The position numbers were made by a program, and so were the translations under genes. From the NCBI RefSeq assembly GCF_014202075.1, contig NZ_JACHFZ010000003.1, positions 364,936 through 428,935 on the forward strand: a stretch of DNA of 64,000 bases. The letters are read 5' to 3'. Positions 8,897 to 17,302 of the stretch are shown here, piece by piece. Under the pieces are notes generated by a model. That model was not told where the DNA came from and did no database searches. It was given only the letters and a program-made list of their open reading frames with translations. The DNA is from Brevundimonas basaltis. Its GTDB lineage: Bacteria > Pseudomonadota > Alphaproteobacteria > Caulobacterales > Caulobacteraceae. Each line of letters starts with the position of its first letter. Positions within the stretch are counted from its first letter, which is position 1.

Positions 8897-9694
8897 ATGA
8901 CCCTGATCCAGACGGAACGACGCGGCGCGATCGAAATATGGACGCTGTCCCGGCCCGAGCGGCTGAACGCCCTGCCCGACCTCGAAGACGGCGAGGCCTT
9001 CGCGGCGGCCTGCGCGGCCGTCAACGCCGACGCCGCGGTGCGCTGCGTGGTGATCACGGGCGAGGGCCGGGCCTTTTCCGCGGGCGGCGACCTGAAGGCG
9101 ATGCGCGACCGGCGCGAGCTGTTCGCCGGGTCGGGGGCCGAAATCCGCGACCGCTATCGCCGGGTGGTGCACCGCATTGTCCGGTCGCTGTACGGGCTGG
9201 AGGTTCCGCTGGTGGCGGCGGTGAACGGCCCGGCCATGGGGCTGGGCTGCGACATCGCCGGACTGGCGGACATCCGGCTGGCCTCGAGCGAGGCGACGTT
9301 CGGCGTGCCGTTCCTGAAGCTGGGCCTGTTGCCCGGCGACGGCGGGGCCTGGCTGCTGCCGCGAAACGTCGGCTATGCGCGGGCGGCGGAGATGCTGTTC
9401 ACGGGAGATGCGATCGATTCGGCGACGGCGGAACGGTGGGGTCTGGTCAATCGCGTCGTCCCGCCGGATGCGCTGATGGAGGAGGCGCTGACGGTCGCCG
9501 GCAAGGTCGCGGCGCACGGCCCCCAGGCGCTGCGCATGGCCAAGACCCTGTTGCGCCAGGGGCGGGACGTGAATTTCGACCAGATGCTGGAGATGACCGC
9601 CGCCATGCAGGCGCTGGCTCACCTGACCGGGGATCACGACGAGGGCGTGGCCGCCGTGCTGGAGAAGCGGCCGGCGGTGTTCGACGGGACCTGA
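8897..9694 (+). CDS. Enoyl-CoA hydratase/isomerase (crotonase) family protein
   Basis: A 265-residue crotonase-fold enzyme acting on a CoA thioester. The first oxyanion-hole block is GRAFSAGGDLKAM and the second is AAVNGPAMGLGCDIAGLADI. The two catalytic glutamates of classical enoyl-CoA hydratase (E144 and E164 in the rat enzyme) align with Asp in GCD and Phe in VPFLKLG. A standard hydratase reaction is therefore doubtful, and an isomerase or other crotonase activity is as likely. The start is the ATG at 8897; an in-frame ATG at 8879 would add six residues. Confidence 0.9.
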   Translation: MTLIQTERRGAIEIWTLSRPERLNALPDLEDGEAFAAACAAVNADAAVRCVVITGEGRAFSAGGDLKAMRDRRELFAGSGAEIRDRYRRVVHRIVRSLYGLEVPLVAAVNGPAMGLGCDIAGLADIRLASSEATFGVPFLKLGLLPGDGGAWLLPRNVGYARAAEMLFTGDAIDSATAERWGLVNRVVPPDALMEEALTVAGKVAAHGPQALRMAKTLLRQGRDVNFDQMLEMTAAMQALAHLTGDHDEGVAAVLEKRPAVFDGT

Positions 9695-9730
9695 GGTCGG
9701 GGCGTGATCGGCGGTGCCGGTCGTCGTTCC

Positions 9731-10747
9731 CTACCCCGCCCGTGCCGAGGTCTGCATCGAACGGTCGGCGGGGACGCCGGCGGCGACGGTGCGGGGCGCG
9801 CCGGCGGTCTCGCCGGGCTTCATGAATTTCACCAGCACCCGCTGGCCGATCAGCAGCGGGGCGTCGCCGGCGGTGACGACCACCTCAACCACCCGCTCAT
9901 CCGAGCGCTGCGACGGGTCGTCCGAGGCCAGCTTGCGGGCGCCGAAGACGGCGGCGCGGCGCAGGACCGACCCGACATAGACCTTGGAGGGATCGCCCTC
10001 GGGCGTAATCTCGACGGCCTGACCGGGCGTGATGTTGGGGATGTCGCTCTCGACGATCTCGGCCCGGGCGATGCGCGGGGCGTCGGGCTCGAGGTCGAAC
10101 ATATTGGACACGTTCAGGGTCGAGGCGCCGGCGCCGGGGTTGGCGTAGCGGCGCACGATGCGGCCCGACTGGGGCGCGCGGATCACCGTCAGTTCGACAT
10201 TGTAGGCGGCCTGGTCGCGGCGGGCGCGGGCGGTTTGAACCGCGGCCTGCTGTGAGGCGAGACGGGCCTGGGCGGTGGCGATGGCGTCGCGGGCCGCGTC
10301 CATGCGGGCGGCGGCGACGAAGTTGGAATCGACGAGGGCGGCAAGGCGGTCATGCTCGCGCTGGGCGGTGCGGATGTCGACCTGCAGCGAGCGCAGCTGG
10401 CTCTCGGCCTGGGCCACATCGGCGGCGGCGCTTTGCAGGGCCAGACGGGGCTCTTCGTCTTCCTGGCGGGCGAGGATCTGGCCGGCGACGACGCGGTCGC
10501 CTTCCTGCACCAGGACCTCGCGGACCACGCCGCCGCGGCGGGCCGCGATCTGGATAATGCCGCCCTCGACATCCACCTTGCCGTTGGCGATGGCCGCGTA
10601 CGGGCTCTCGACCTTGCGGGCCGCGGCCTGCTCGTCCTCGGCCTTCTTCTTTGCAGCGCCCGCCTGCATCACGTTGAAGCCCACGATCGCGAGAATGATC
10701 ACGACCAGGCCGATCCAGAGCCATTTGTTTTTCAGCAATCGGGGCAT
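9731..10747 (-). CDS. HlyD-family periplasmic adaptor of an ABC exporter
   Basis: A 338-residue membrane-fusion protein. It has one N-terminal membrane helix (WLWIGLVVIILAIVGFNVM), a biotinyl-lipoyl-like half (IIQIAARRGGVVREVLVQEGDRV), a long alpha-hairpin rich in Ala/Gln/Arg (residues ~100-175), and the second lipoyl half (TVIRAPQSGRIVRRYANPG) followed by a beta-barrel domain. It is the last gene of a three-gene operon, permease - ATPase - adaptor, 21 bases after the ATPase gene. Gene content matches cyanobacterial DevBCA-type glycolipid exporters, but the substrate here is unknown. Confidence 0.92.
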   Translation of the reverse strand: MPRLLKNKWLWIGLVVIILAIVGFNVMQAGAAKKKAEDEQAAARKVESPYAAIANGKVDVEGGIIQIAARRGGVVREVLVQEGDRVVAGQILARQEDEEPRLALQSAAADVAQAESQLRSLQVDIRTAQREHDRLAALVDSNFVAAARMDAARDAIATAQARLASQQAAVQTARARRDQAAYNVELTVIRAPQSGRIVRRYANPGAGASTLNVSNMFDLEPDAPRIARAEIVESDIPNITPGQAVEITPEGDPSKVYVGSVLRRAAVFGARKLASDDPSQRSDERVVEVVVTAGDAPLLIGQRVLVKFMKPGETAGAPRTVAAGVPADRSMQTSARAG

Positions 10748-10768
10748 GGAGTCAGTCCTTGGGATCGG

Positions 10769-11521
10769 TCAGTGCGAAGCGAGGGTGGCGTCGGGGTTGG
10801 GCGTGCGGCGCTGGTCGTCGATGATCACGCCGTCCTCGATCTTGATGACGCGGTCGGCCCATTCCTCGAGTCGGGGGTCGTGCGTCACGCAGATGACCGC
10901 GGCGCCGTGTTCGGTGGCGGCGCGGCGCAGAAGCCGGATGACGACCTGGCCGTTCTCGCCGTCGAGGGCCGAGGTCGGTTCATCGGCGAACAGGATCTGC
11001 GGGTTCTTGGCCAGGCAGCGGGCGATGGCGACGCGTTGCTTCTCGCCGCCGGACAGCGCCGAGGGCCGCTGGTTGAGGCGGGCCCCGAGGCCGACCTCCT
11101 TGAGCGTCTCGGTCGCCTGCCGTTTGGCGTCGCCCTTGGGCATGCCCTGGAATTTCAGCACCACCTCGACCTGTTGCAGGGCGGTCAGGGCCGGGAACAG
11201 GTTGAAGCCCTGGAAGATGAAGCCGCAGTTGTCGAGGCGGAAGCGGTCGATCCGCCCGGATGACAGCTTCCACAGATTGTCGATGTCGAGGGTGTCGACC
11301 CGGCCTTCCTCCGGCCGGAGCAGGCCGGACAGGGCGGCGATCAGGGTCGACTTGCCCGAACCGGACGGCCCCATGACCATGGTCAGATCGCCGTGCCGGG
11401 CGTCGAAGTCCACGCCCTTCAGCACCTCGATGAAGGCCTTGCCGGACTTGAAGCGCTTCACCAGGCCCTTGGCCTCGATGGCGAAGTCGCCATGCTTGCC
11501 GTGAGTCTTCGTCGGGCTCAT
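10769..11521 (-). CDS. ABC transporter ATP-binding protein (DevA/MacB/LolD type)
   Basis: A 250-residue ATPase of an export-type ABC transporter. Walker A is GPSGSGKST at residues 51-59, the signature is LSGGEKQRVAIARCLA, and Walker B is ILFADEPTSALD, followed by the His switch VICVTHD. The start is the ATG at 11521 (MSPTKTH), which overlaps the TGA of the upstream permease gene in an ATGA arrangement and so suggests translational coupling. It should energise the permease at 11518-12690 together with the HlyD adaptor at 9731. Confidence 0.95.
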   Translation of the reverse strand: MSPTKTHGKHGDFAIEAKGLVKRFKSGKAFIEVLKGVDFDARHGDLTMVMGPSGSGKSTLIAALSGLLRPEEGRVDTLDIDNLWKLSSGRIDRFRLDNCGFIFQGFNLFPALTALQQVEVVLKFQGMPKGDAKRQATETLKEVGLGARLNQRPSALSGGEKQRVAIARCLAKNPQILFADEPTSALDGENGQVVIRLLRRAATEHGAAVICVTHDPRLEEWADRVIKIEDGVIIDDQRRTPNPDATLASH

Positions 11522-12690
11522 CGCAGCAGGTCCGCCGGTTGGCTGTTCTTGAGGATGCCGAGGGACAACAGGCCCGACAGCATGGCGATGACGACCAGAC
11601 CGCCGCCGACGATGAGCAGCAGGACCGGCGGCAGGGCGATGATCACGGCGTTGGCCATGGCCAGCATCTGGACCAGCCAGGTGAGGCCGATGGCGGCGGC
11701 GACGCCGACCAGGCCGACCCAGAAGCTGAGCTCCATGACGATGCGGTTCAGCGAGCCCATGCCGACGCCGAGGGCGCGCAGCGAGGCGAACTCCTTGATG
11801 TTGGCCATGATGGCGCCGCGCAGGGTCTGCCAGGTGATGGCCACGCCGATGATGGTGCCCAGCACCACGCAGCCGCCGATGATGATGACGAGGATGCCTT
11901 CCTCGAACATCGCCCCGGCGTTGGCGTCGGCCAGTTCCTGGCGGGTCCAGGCCTTCCACTGACCGTCGCCGAGGACGTTCAGCTGGGCGGCGACCCGCTC
12001 GGCCTGGGCCGGGTCGCGCAGCTTGACCATCAGCGGGCCGACGCGGGGGCCGGTGTCGGCCTGGCCGAGCATCCGCAGGGTGTCGCGCGACATGACGATG
12101 TTGGCCTGCATCATGTTGGGATAGCCGCGGGTGATGCCGACGACGGTCACGGTCTGGCCGTTGTACAGCGCCTTGTCCCCGAGCTTGACGCCCAGCTTGG
12201 TCACGGCCGTCTCGTCGATGGCGACGGTATAGGGCTGGCGCAGGGCGTCGACGAGTTCCTGCGAATAGTCGGTGGGGATGGTCACGGCGCCGGGCGTCGT
12301 GTCGATGATGCTGGCCTGGACGAACTGCTGTTTCGGGGCGCGCTGGCGGGCGCGGTCGGCCTGGGACATGGTCGGGTCGACGTTCTTGACGCTCTGGAAC
12401 GAGCCGCCGGCGCCGTCCAGCGGCTGGACCTCAACCACCTGCGGGTTGCGGTAGGCCAGGGGGATGAAGCGGCGCGGCACGCCCGAGGGCCCGCCGATCA
12501 GGCTGGTCGCGCCCGGCTGCATGATGATGATGTCGGCGCTGGACCGCTCGATGGTGGCGGTGAAGCCCTTGCCGATGCCGATGAAGACCCCGGTCATGGC
12601 CAGCACCAGCAGGCCCGACAGCGCCAGCGCCATCACCGCCGCCATGTAGCGGCGCCACTCATAGAGCAGGGTTGAAAGTGCAAGCGACAT
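11518..12690 (-). CDS. ABC exporter permease, FtsX-like (DevC type)
   Basis: A 390-residue permease with the four-helix FtsX/MacB topology. It has one N-terminal helix (YMAAVMALALSGLLVLAMTG), a large periplasmic domain (residues ~45-250), then three helices at the C-terminus. The periplasmic start, GFTATIERSSADIIIMQPGA, resembles DevC-type permeases. It is the first gene of the permease-ATPase-adaptor operon. A 160-base divergent region separates it from the S46 peptidase gene. I see no substrate clue in the neighbours. Confidence 0.92.
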   Translation of the reverse strand: MSLALSTLLYEWRRYMAAVMALALSGLLVLAMTGVFIGIGKGFTATIERSSADIIIMQPGATSLIGGPSGVPRRFIPLAYRNPQVVEVQPLDGAGGSFQSVKNVDPTMSQADRARQRAPKQQFVQASIIDTTPGAVTIPTDYSQELVDALRQPYTVAIDETAVTKLGVKLGDKALYNGQTVTVVGITRGYPNMMQANIVMSRDTLRMLGQADTGPRVGPLMVKLRDPAQAERVAAQLNVLGDGQWKAWTRQELADANAGAMFEEGILVIIIGGCVVLGTIIGVAITWQTLRGAIMANIKEFASLRALGVGMGSLNRIVMELSFWVGLVGVAAAIGLTWLVQMLAMANAVIIALPPVLLLIVGGGLVVIAMLSGLLSLGILKNSQPADLLR

Positions 12691-12850
12691 CGAAGTGAAC
12701 AGCCCCCCAGTTCCCTGTTATCTGACGGCCCCGAGGGTGAGGGCCAAGTTAAATCGGGTTAAGGCCATGTGGACGGGGTTCGTTCATCGGCGGTATGCAT
12801 GGGTTTTCGACTGACTGGCCGAAGCCCCGGCCGCCCTGGAGTCATCACCC

Positions 12851-14911
12851 ATGATCCTTCGTTCACTCCGCGCCGCCATGGCCGCGACCGCCTCAATCGC
12901 CGCCGTCGGTGGAGCCGTGGCCATCATGGCCGCGCCGTCCGCCGCCCAGGCCGACGAGGGGATGTGGACCTTCGACAATTTCCCGATCCAGACTGTGAAC
13001 CAGAAATACGGCACACGGATCGACCAGGCTTGGCTGGACCGGGTGCGCAACGCCTCGGTGCGCATCCAGGGCTGTTCCGCCTCATTCGTTTCCGACGAAG
13101 GACTGATCCTGACGAACTGGCATTGCGTGGTCGGCTGCGTCCAGGAGCTTTCCGACGCCCAGCGGGACTATGTGAAGAACGGGTTCACGGCGGGAACCCG
13201 TGAGGAAGAAGTGCAGTGCCCGGGCCAGACCGCCGAGGTGCTGACAGAGATCACCGACGTAACCGACCGCGTGATCGCGGCCGGTGAAGGGCTGGAAGGC
13301 GCCGCCTTCAACACCGCGCGCCAGGCGGCGGTCAACCAGATCCAGACCGAGGCCTGCGCGGGCGATGCGAAGTTCAACTGCCAGGTGATCAGCCTGTATC
13401 GGGGCGGCCAGTACAGCCTGCACAAATTCCGCAAGTACGACGACGTCCGACTGGTCTTCGCCCCGGAGAACCAGGCGGCCTTCTTCGGCGGCGACCCCGA
13501 CAATTTCAACTTCCCGCGCTACGCCCTCGATGCCGGCTTCCTGCGCGCCTACGAGGACGGCAAGCCGGTCGAGTCGCCGAACTTCCTGAAGTGGAACCCC
13601 GAGGCGCCCAGCGAGGGCGACGTGACCTTCGTGTCCGGCAATCCGGGCTCGACCTCGCGCCTGCTGACCATGAGCCAGCTGGAGCGGCTGCGCGACCAGC
13701 AACTGCCGATCATGCTGATCCAGACGTCGGAGCTGCGCGGCCGGCTGCTGGAGTATTCGCTGACCGGCGATGAGGCCAAGCGGACCTCTTTCGATCCGAT
13801 CTTCGGCCTCGAGAACAGCTTCAAGGTCTACTACGGCCAGCAGGGCGCCCTGACCGACCCGGCCTTCATGCAGGCCAAGCGTGAGGCCGAAGCCGAGTTG
13901 CGCACGCGCGTCGCCGCCGACCCGAACCTGAAGCAGCAAATCGGCGACCCATGGACCGAACTTGAGGCCGTACAGGGCGTGGCCCGCGACCTCTACCTGC
14001 CCTACCGCCAGCTCGAACAGGCGGCGGGCGGCGGTTCCCAGCTCTACGCCATGGCCCGCGCCATCGTGCGCTCGGCCGGGGCGGACGAGGCCCGGCGCGC
14101 GCGTCTGGCCGCCACGGTCGGCGAGGAGACGCCGATCTCGACCGACATGGAAGAGCTCCGGCTGCGCTACTGGCTGTCGAAGACCCGGGAATACCTGACC
14201 GTCGACAATCCCCAGGTGAAGGCGATGCTGGGCCGCGAGAGCCCGGAAGCCCTGGCCGGGCGCCTGATCGACGGCACGCGGATGGCCGACGCCGACTTCC
14301 GCCGCCAGGCGGCCGGCATGACGCTGGAGCAAATGAAGGCCGCCGACCCCCTGCTGGCCTTCGTGGCCGCCAATGACGAGGCGGCGCAGGCGATCGCCGG
14401 CCGCTGGGCCGCCGAGGTCAACGCCCCGACCGCCCGCGCCGCCGAGAAGGTCGCCCAGGCCCGCTTCGCCGTCTACGGCACCAACCAGTATCCCGACGCC
14501 ACCTTCAGCCTGCGGCTGTCGTACGGCGAGGTGAAGGGCTGGACCTATCGCGGCGTGACCGTGCCGCCGTTCACCTACATCGGCGGCCTGTACGAGCGGG
14601 CGACCGGTTCGGAGCCCTTCAACCTGGCCCAGGCCTTTGCCGACAACGAGGCGCGGGTGAACAAGGCGGTCGTCTACGACTTCGTCTCGACGAACGACAT
14701 CATCGGCGGCAACTCCGGTTCACCGGTGATCAACGCCGACGGCGAGGTCATCGGCGCGGCTTTTGACGGCAACATCCACTCGCTGGGCGGATCGTTCGGT
14801 TACGACGGGGACCTGAACCGGACGGTCTCGGTATCGACGGCGGCCATCACCGAGGCGCTGCGCAACGTCTATCCGAACCCGCGCATCCTCGCGGAGCTGG
14901 GCGTTCGGTAA
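12851..14911 (+). CDS. S46 family dipeptidyl-peptidase, DPP7-like
   Basis: An exported serine exopeptidase of family S46 (686 residues) that releases dipeptides from polypeptide N-termini in the periplasm. It has a signal peptide ending near AAQADEG, then GMWTFDNFP typical of the family. The catalytic His is in LTNWHC (H91) and the catalytic Ser in GGNSGSPV (S622). The residue 18 positions after the catalytic Ser sets the S1 preference in Porphyromonas enzymes (Gly in DPP7, Arg673 in DPP11). Here it is Gly640 in AAFDGN, pointing to a hydrophobic, DPP7-like preference. A paralogue follows directly. Confidence 0.95.
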   Translation: MILRSLRAAMAATASIAAVGGAVAIMAAPSAAQADEGMWTFDNFPIQTVNQKYGTRIDQAWLDRVRNASVRIQGCSASFVSDEGLILTNWHCVVGCVQELSDAQRDYVKNGFTAGTREEEVQCPGQTAEVLTEITDVTDRVIAAGEGLEGAAFNTARQAAVNQIQTEACAGDAKFNCQVISLYRGGQYSLHKFRKYDDVRLVFAPENQAAFFGGDPDNFNFPRYALDAGFLRAYEDGKPVESPNFLKWNPEAPSEGDVTFVSGNPGSTSRLLTMSQLERLRDQQLPIMLIQTSELRGRLLEYSLTGDEAKRTSFDPIFGLENSFKVYYGQQGALTDPAFMQAKREAEAELRTRVAADPNLKQQIGDPWTELEAVQGVARDLYLPYRQLEQAAGGGSQLYAMARAIVRSAGADEARRARLAATVGEETPISTDMEELRLRYWLSKTREYLTVDNPQVKAMLGRESPEALAGRLIDGTRMADADFRRQAAGMTLEQMKAADPLLAFVAANDEAAQAIAGRWAAEVNAPTARAAEKVAQARFAVYGTNQYPDATFSLRLSYGEVKGWTYRGVTVPPFTYIGGLYERATGSEPFNLAQAFADNEARVNKAVVYDFVSTNDIIGGNSGSPVINADGEVIGAAFDGNIHSLGGSFGYDGDLNRTVSVSTAAITEALRNVYPNPRILAELGVR

Positions 14912-14919
14912 CCCGTCGT

Positions 14920-14946
14920 CTCCCCGACGGCCAAGCCGAAGGGGAG
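14920..14946 (+). terminator. Hairpin just after the first S46 gene
   Basis: CTCCCC (14920-14925) pairs with GGGGAG (14941-14946), and inside it GGC pairs with GCC around CAA. It begins nine bases after the stop codon. There is no T tract, so it may act as an RNA-stabilising or weak termination structure. It lies in a 191-base non-coding gap that also holds the hairpin at 15021. Confidence 0.45.
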
Positions 14947-15020
14947 GAAGACCGCGAAGTAGCGGAGGGGCTGGTTCCCCGCCGCCGGTTCGTGAGCTAG
15001 CGTGAACACAGCAACCAACC

Positions 15021-15051
15021 GGAGGGGTCTGCGCAAAGCGTCGGCCCCTCC
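15021..15051 (+). repeat. Intergenic hairpin between the S46 genes
   Basis: GGAGGGGTC pairs with GGCCCCTCC (one G-U pair), with an inner CGC-AAA-GCG stem. It is followed at 15052-15064 by a perfect ACCACG-T-CGTGGT palindrome and then a purine/pyrimidine-rich CCCCCTCCCC stretch ahead of the second S46 gene. The combination looks like the dispersed G/C-rich intergenic repeats of Caulobacterales genomes, an inference from general appearance. Confidence 0.45.
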
Positions 15052-15102
15052 ACCACGTCGTGGTCCCCCTCCCCGTCGAGGGATGGGCAGGAGACAAGAA
15101 CC

Positions 15103-17187
15103 ATGCGCCTCACCCCCGCCTTCGCCGCCGCCCTGATGACCCTCGCCGCCGGGACGGCTGCAAAGGCCGAAGAGGGCATGTGGACTTTCGACAACTTCCC
15201 CATCGCGCGGGCCAACCAGACCCTGGGCACCAGCATCGACCAGGCCTGGCTGGACCGGGTGCGGCTGTCATCGGTCAAGTTCGGCGGCTGCTCGGCGGGG
15301 ATCGTCTCGGGCGAAGGTCTCGTAATGACCAACAACCACTGCGTCTCCAGTTGCGTCGCCAATCTGTCGACCCAGGCGGTGAACTACGCCGAGACCGGCT
15401 TCGCGCCCCGGGCCCGCGAGGACGAGCTGAAATGCCCCGGCGGCTCGGCCGAGATCCTGACGGAGATTTCCGATGTGACGGCGCGAATGCACGCCGCCGG
15501 CGAGGGGCTGGACGGCCAGGCCTTCACCCGCGCGCGCGACGCCGAGGCCGGCCGGATCGAGCAGGAGGCCTGCGCCGGCGACGCCAGCTTCCGCTGTCAG
15601 GTGGTCAGCCTCTACCGGGGCGGTCAGTTCAAGCTTTACAAATTCCGCCGCTACACCGACGTGCGTCTGGCCTGGGCGCCGGAAGACCGGGCCGCGACCT
15701 TCGGCGGCGATCTGGACAATTTCAGCTTCCCCCGCTTCGCCATCGATGCGGCCTTCATCCGGCTGTACGAGAACGGCCAGCCGGTGGCGACGCCGACCCA
15801 CTTTACGTGGAAGTCCGACAAGCCGGTCGAGGGCACGCCGGTGTTCGTGTCCGGCAGCCCGGGCTCGACCCAGCGTCTGCTGACCCAGGACCAGTTGATG
15901 ACGGTGCGGGACGTCGTCCTGCCGCTGGACCAGCTGATCGCCTCGGAGCTGCGCGGGCGGATGATCCGCTTCTCGGAAGAGAGCGAGGAGAACGCCTTCA
16001 TCGCCATGGACCCGCTCTCGAGCGTGGAGAACACCTACAAGCGCGGGCGCGGCCGGATGGCGGCGCTGACCGACCCCGCCTTCATGGCCGGGCGGGCCGA
16101 GGCGGAGGCGGACTTCCGCCGGCGCGTGGCGGCCAACGCCGCCCTGGCCGCGCAGGTTGGCGATCCGTGGGGTGACCTGGCGGCGATCCAGCCGGTGATG
16201 CGCGAGCTCTATCCCGCGATGGCCCTGCTGGAAGGCGGCACCGGGGTCGGCACCACAGGCGCCGGCGGCGGCTCGCAGCTGTTCAGCTGGGCGCGGACGC
16301 TGGTGCGTGGCGCCCAGGAGCGGGAGAAGCCGTCGGCCGAGCGCCTGCCGGAATATGCGGACAGCCGGCTGGCGGCGGTTCAGTCCAGCCTGTTCGCCGA
16401 GCGGCCGGTCTATCCGTCGCTGGAGCAGCTGCGGCTGGAGTGGTGGCTGTCGAAGACCCGCGAATGGCTGACCGTCGACGATCCCCGCGTGCGGGCCCTG
16501 CTTGGCCGGGAGTCGCCGGAGGGTCTGTCGGAGCGGCTCGTCGAGGGCACGAGCCTGGCCGATCCGGCGGTGCGCCGGGCTCTGTGGGAGGGCGGCCTGG
16601 CGGCGATCGAGGCGTCCGACGATCCGATGATCAAATATCTGTTGTCGATCCAGGACGAAACGCGCGCGGTCCGCGCCGACTGGGAGGCCCGGGTCGAGGC
16701 TCCGACCAGCCGGGCCTCCGAACGTCTGGCCGCGGCGCGGTTCGCGGCCTATGGCGAAAGCGTCTATCCGGACGCAACCGGCACGCTGCGGCTGACCTAT
16801 GGCAAGATCGAGGGCTCGGACGTACCGGGCCAGCGCTGGGGCGCCTTCACCACCTTCGGCGGACTGTGGGACCGGGCCACGGGCGCGCCGCCGTTTGATG
16901 TCGCGCCGAAGCTTCTGGCGGCGAAGGACCGGATCGATCCGGACACGGTGATGAACATGGCCGTGTCGTCCGATACCATCGGCGGCTCGTCGGGCTCGCC
17001 CGTGGTCACCGCGGCGGGCGAGATCGTGGGGGCCAATTTCGATTCCACCGTCCTGACGCAGCGCAACGCCTATGGCTACGACCGCAACGTCAACCGCTCG
17101 GTGATCGTGACCACCGCGGCGGTGACGGCGGCGCTGCGCGACGTCTATGGGATGGAGCGGCTGGTCGAGGAAATGGGGGTCGAGTGA
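15103..17187 (+). CDS. S46 family dipeptidyl-peptidase, paralogue with Ser at the specificity position
   Basis: The second of two tandem S46 exopeptidases (694 residues), clearly related over its whole length to the gene before it. It has a signal peptide ending near AAKAEEG, then GMWTFDNFP; the catalytic His is in MTNNHC (H79) and the catalytic Ser in GGSSGSPV (S630). The S1-determining position aligned with Arg673 of Porphyromonas DPP11 is Ser648 (NFDST), matching neither the Gly of DPP7 nor the Arg of DPP11. An insertion with GTGVGTTGAGGGS near residues 380-395 distinguishes it from its neighbour. It is probably periplasmic, with a different dipeptide preference. Confidence 0.94.
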   Translation: MRLTPAFAAALMTLAAGTAAKAEEGMWTFDNFPIARANQTLGTSIDQAWLDRVRLSSVKFGGCSAGIVSGEGLVMTNNHCVSSCVANLSTQAVNYAETGFAPRAREDELKCPGGSAEILTEISDVTARMHAAGEGLDGQAFTRARDAEAGRIEQEACAGDASFRCQVVSLYRGGQFKLYKFRRYTDVRLAWAPEDRAATFGGDLDNFSFPRFAIDAAFIRLYENGQPVATPTHFTWKSDKPVEGTPVFVSGSPGSTQRLLTQDQLMTVRDVVLPLDQLIASELRGRMIRFSEESEENAFIAMDPLSSVENTYKRGRGRMAALTDPAFMAGRAEAEADFRRRVAANAALAAQVGDPWGDLAAIQPVMRELYPAMALLEGGTGVGTTGAGGGSQLFSWARTLVRGAQEREKPSAERLPEYADSRLAAVQSSLFAERPVYPSLEQLRLEWWLSKTREWLTVDDPRVRALLGRESPEGLSERLVEGTSLADPAVRRALWEGGLAAIEASDDPMIKYLLSIQDETRAVRADWEARVEAPTSRASERLAAARFAAYGESVYPDATGTLRLTYGKIEGSDVPGQRWGAFTTFGGLWDRATGAPPFDVAPKLLAAKDRIDPDTVMNMAVSSDTIGGSSGSPVVTAAGEIVGANFDSTVLTQRNAYGYDRNVNRSVIVTTAAVTAALRDVYGMERLVEEMGVE

Positions 17188-17302
17188 GGGCTTGGGGCTT
17201 GGGGCTTGGGGCTTGGGGCTTGGGGCTTGGGGCTTAGGGCTTAGGGCTTAGGGCTTAGGGCTTAGGGAGGACTACCGGAACCCAAGCCCTAAGACCTACG
17301 AC
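17188..17302. repeat. Heptamer tandem repeat with inverted partner
   Basis: Starting directly after the S46 stop codon there are eleven perfect heptamers: six GGGCTTG, then five GGGCTTA (17188-17264). A short spacer follows, then CCCAAGCCCTAAG (17281-17293), which is complementary to the repeat unit, so the whole forms a slipped hairpin. It ends at the stop codon of pgsA. It may serve as a two-way terminator for the convergent genes and is likely to vary in copy number. Confidence 0.85.

Noticed and set aside
12749..12762. TTAA-ATCGGG-TTAA upstream of the first S46 gene, as a CtrA binding site.
   Set aside because: The spacing is six bases; CtrA sites need TTAA-N7-TTAA. The second half also lacks the usual C.
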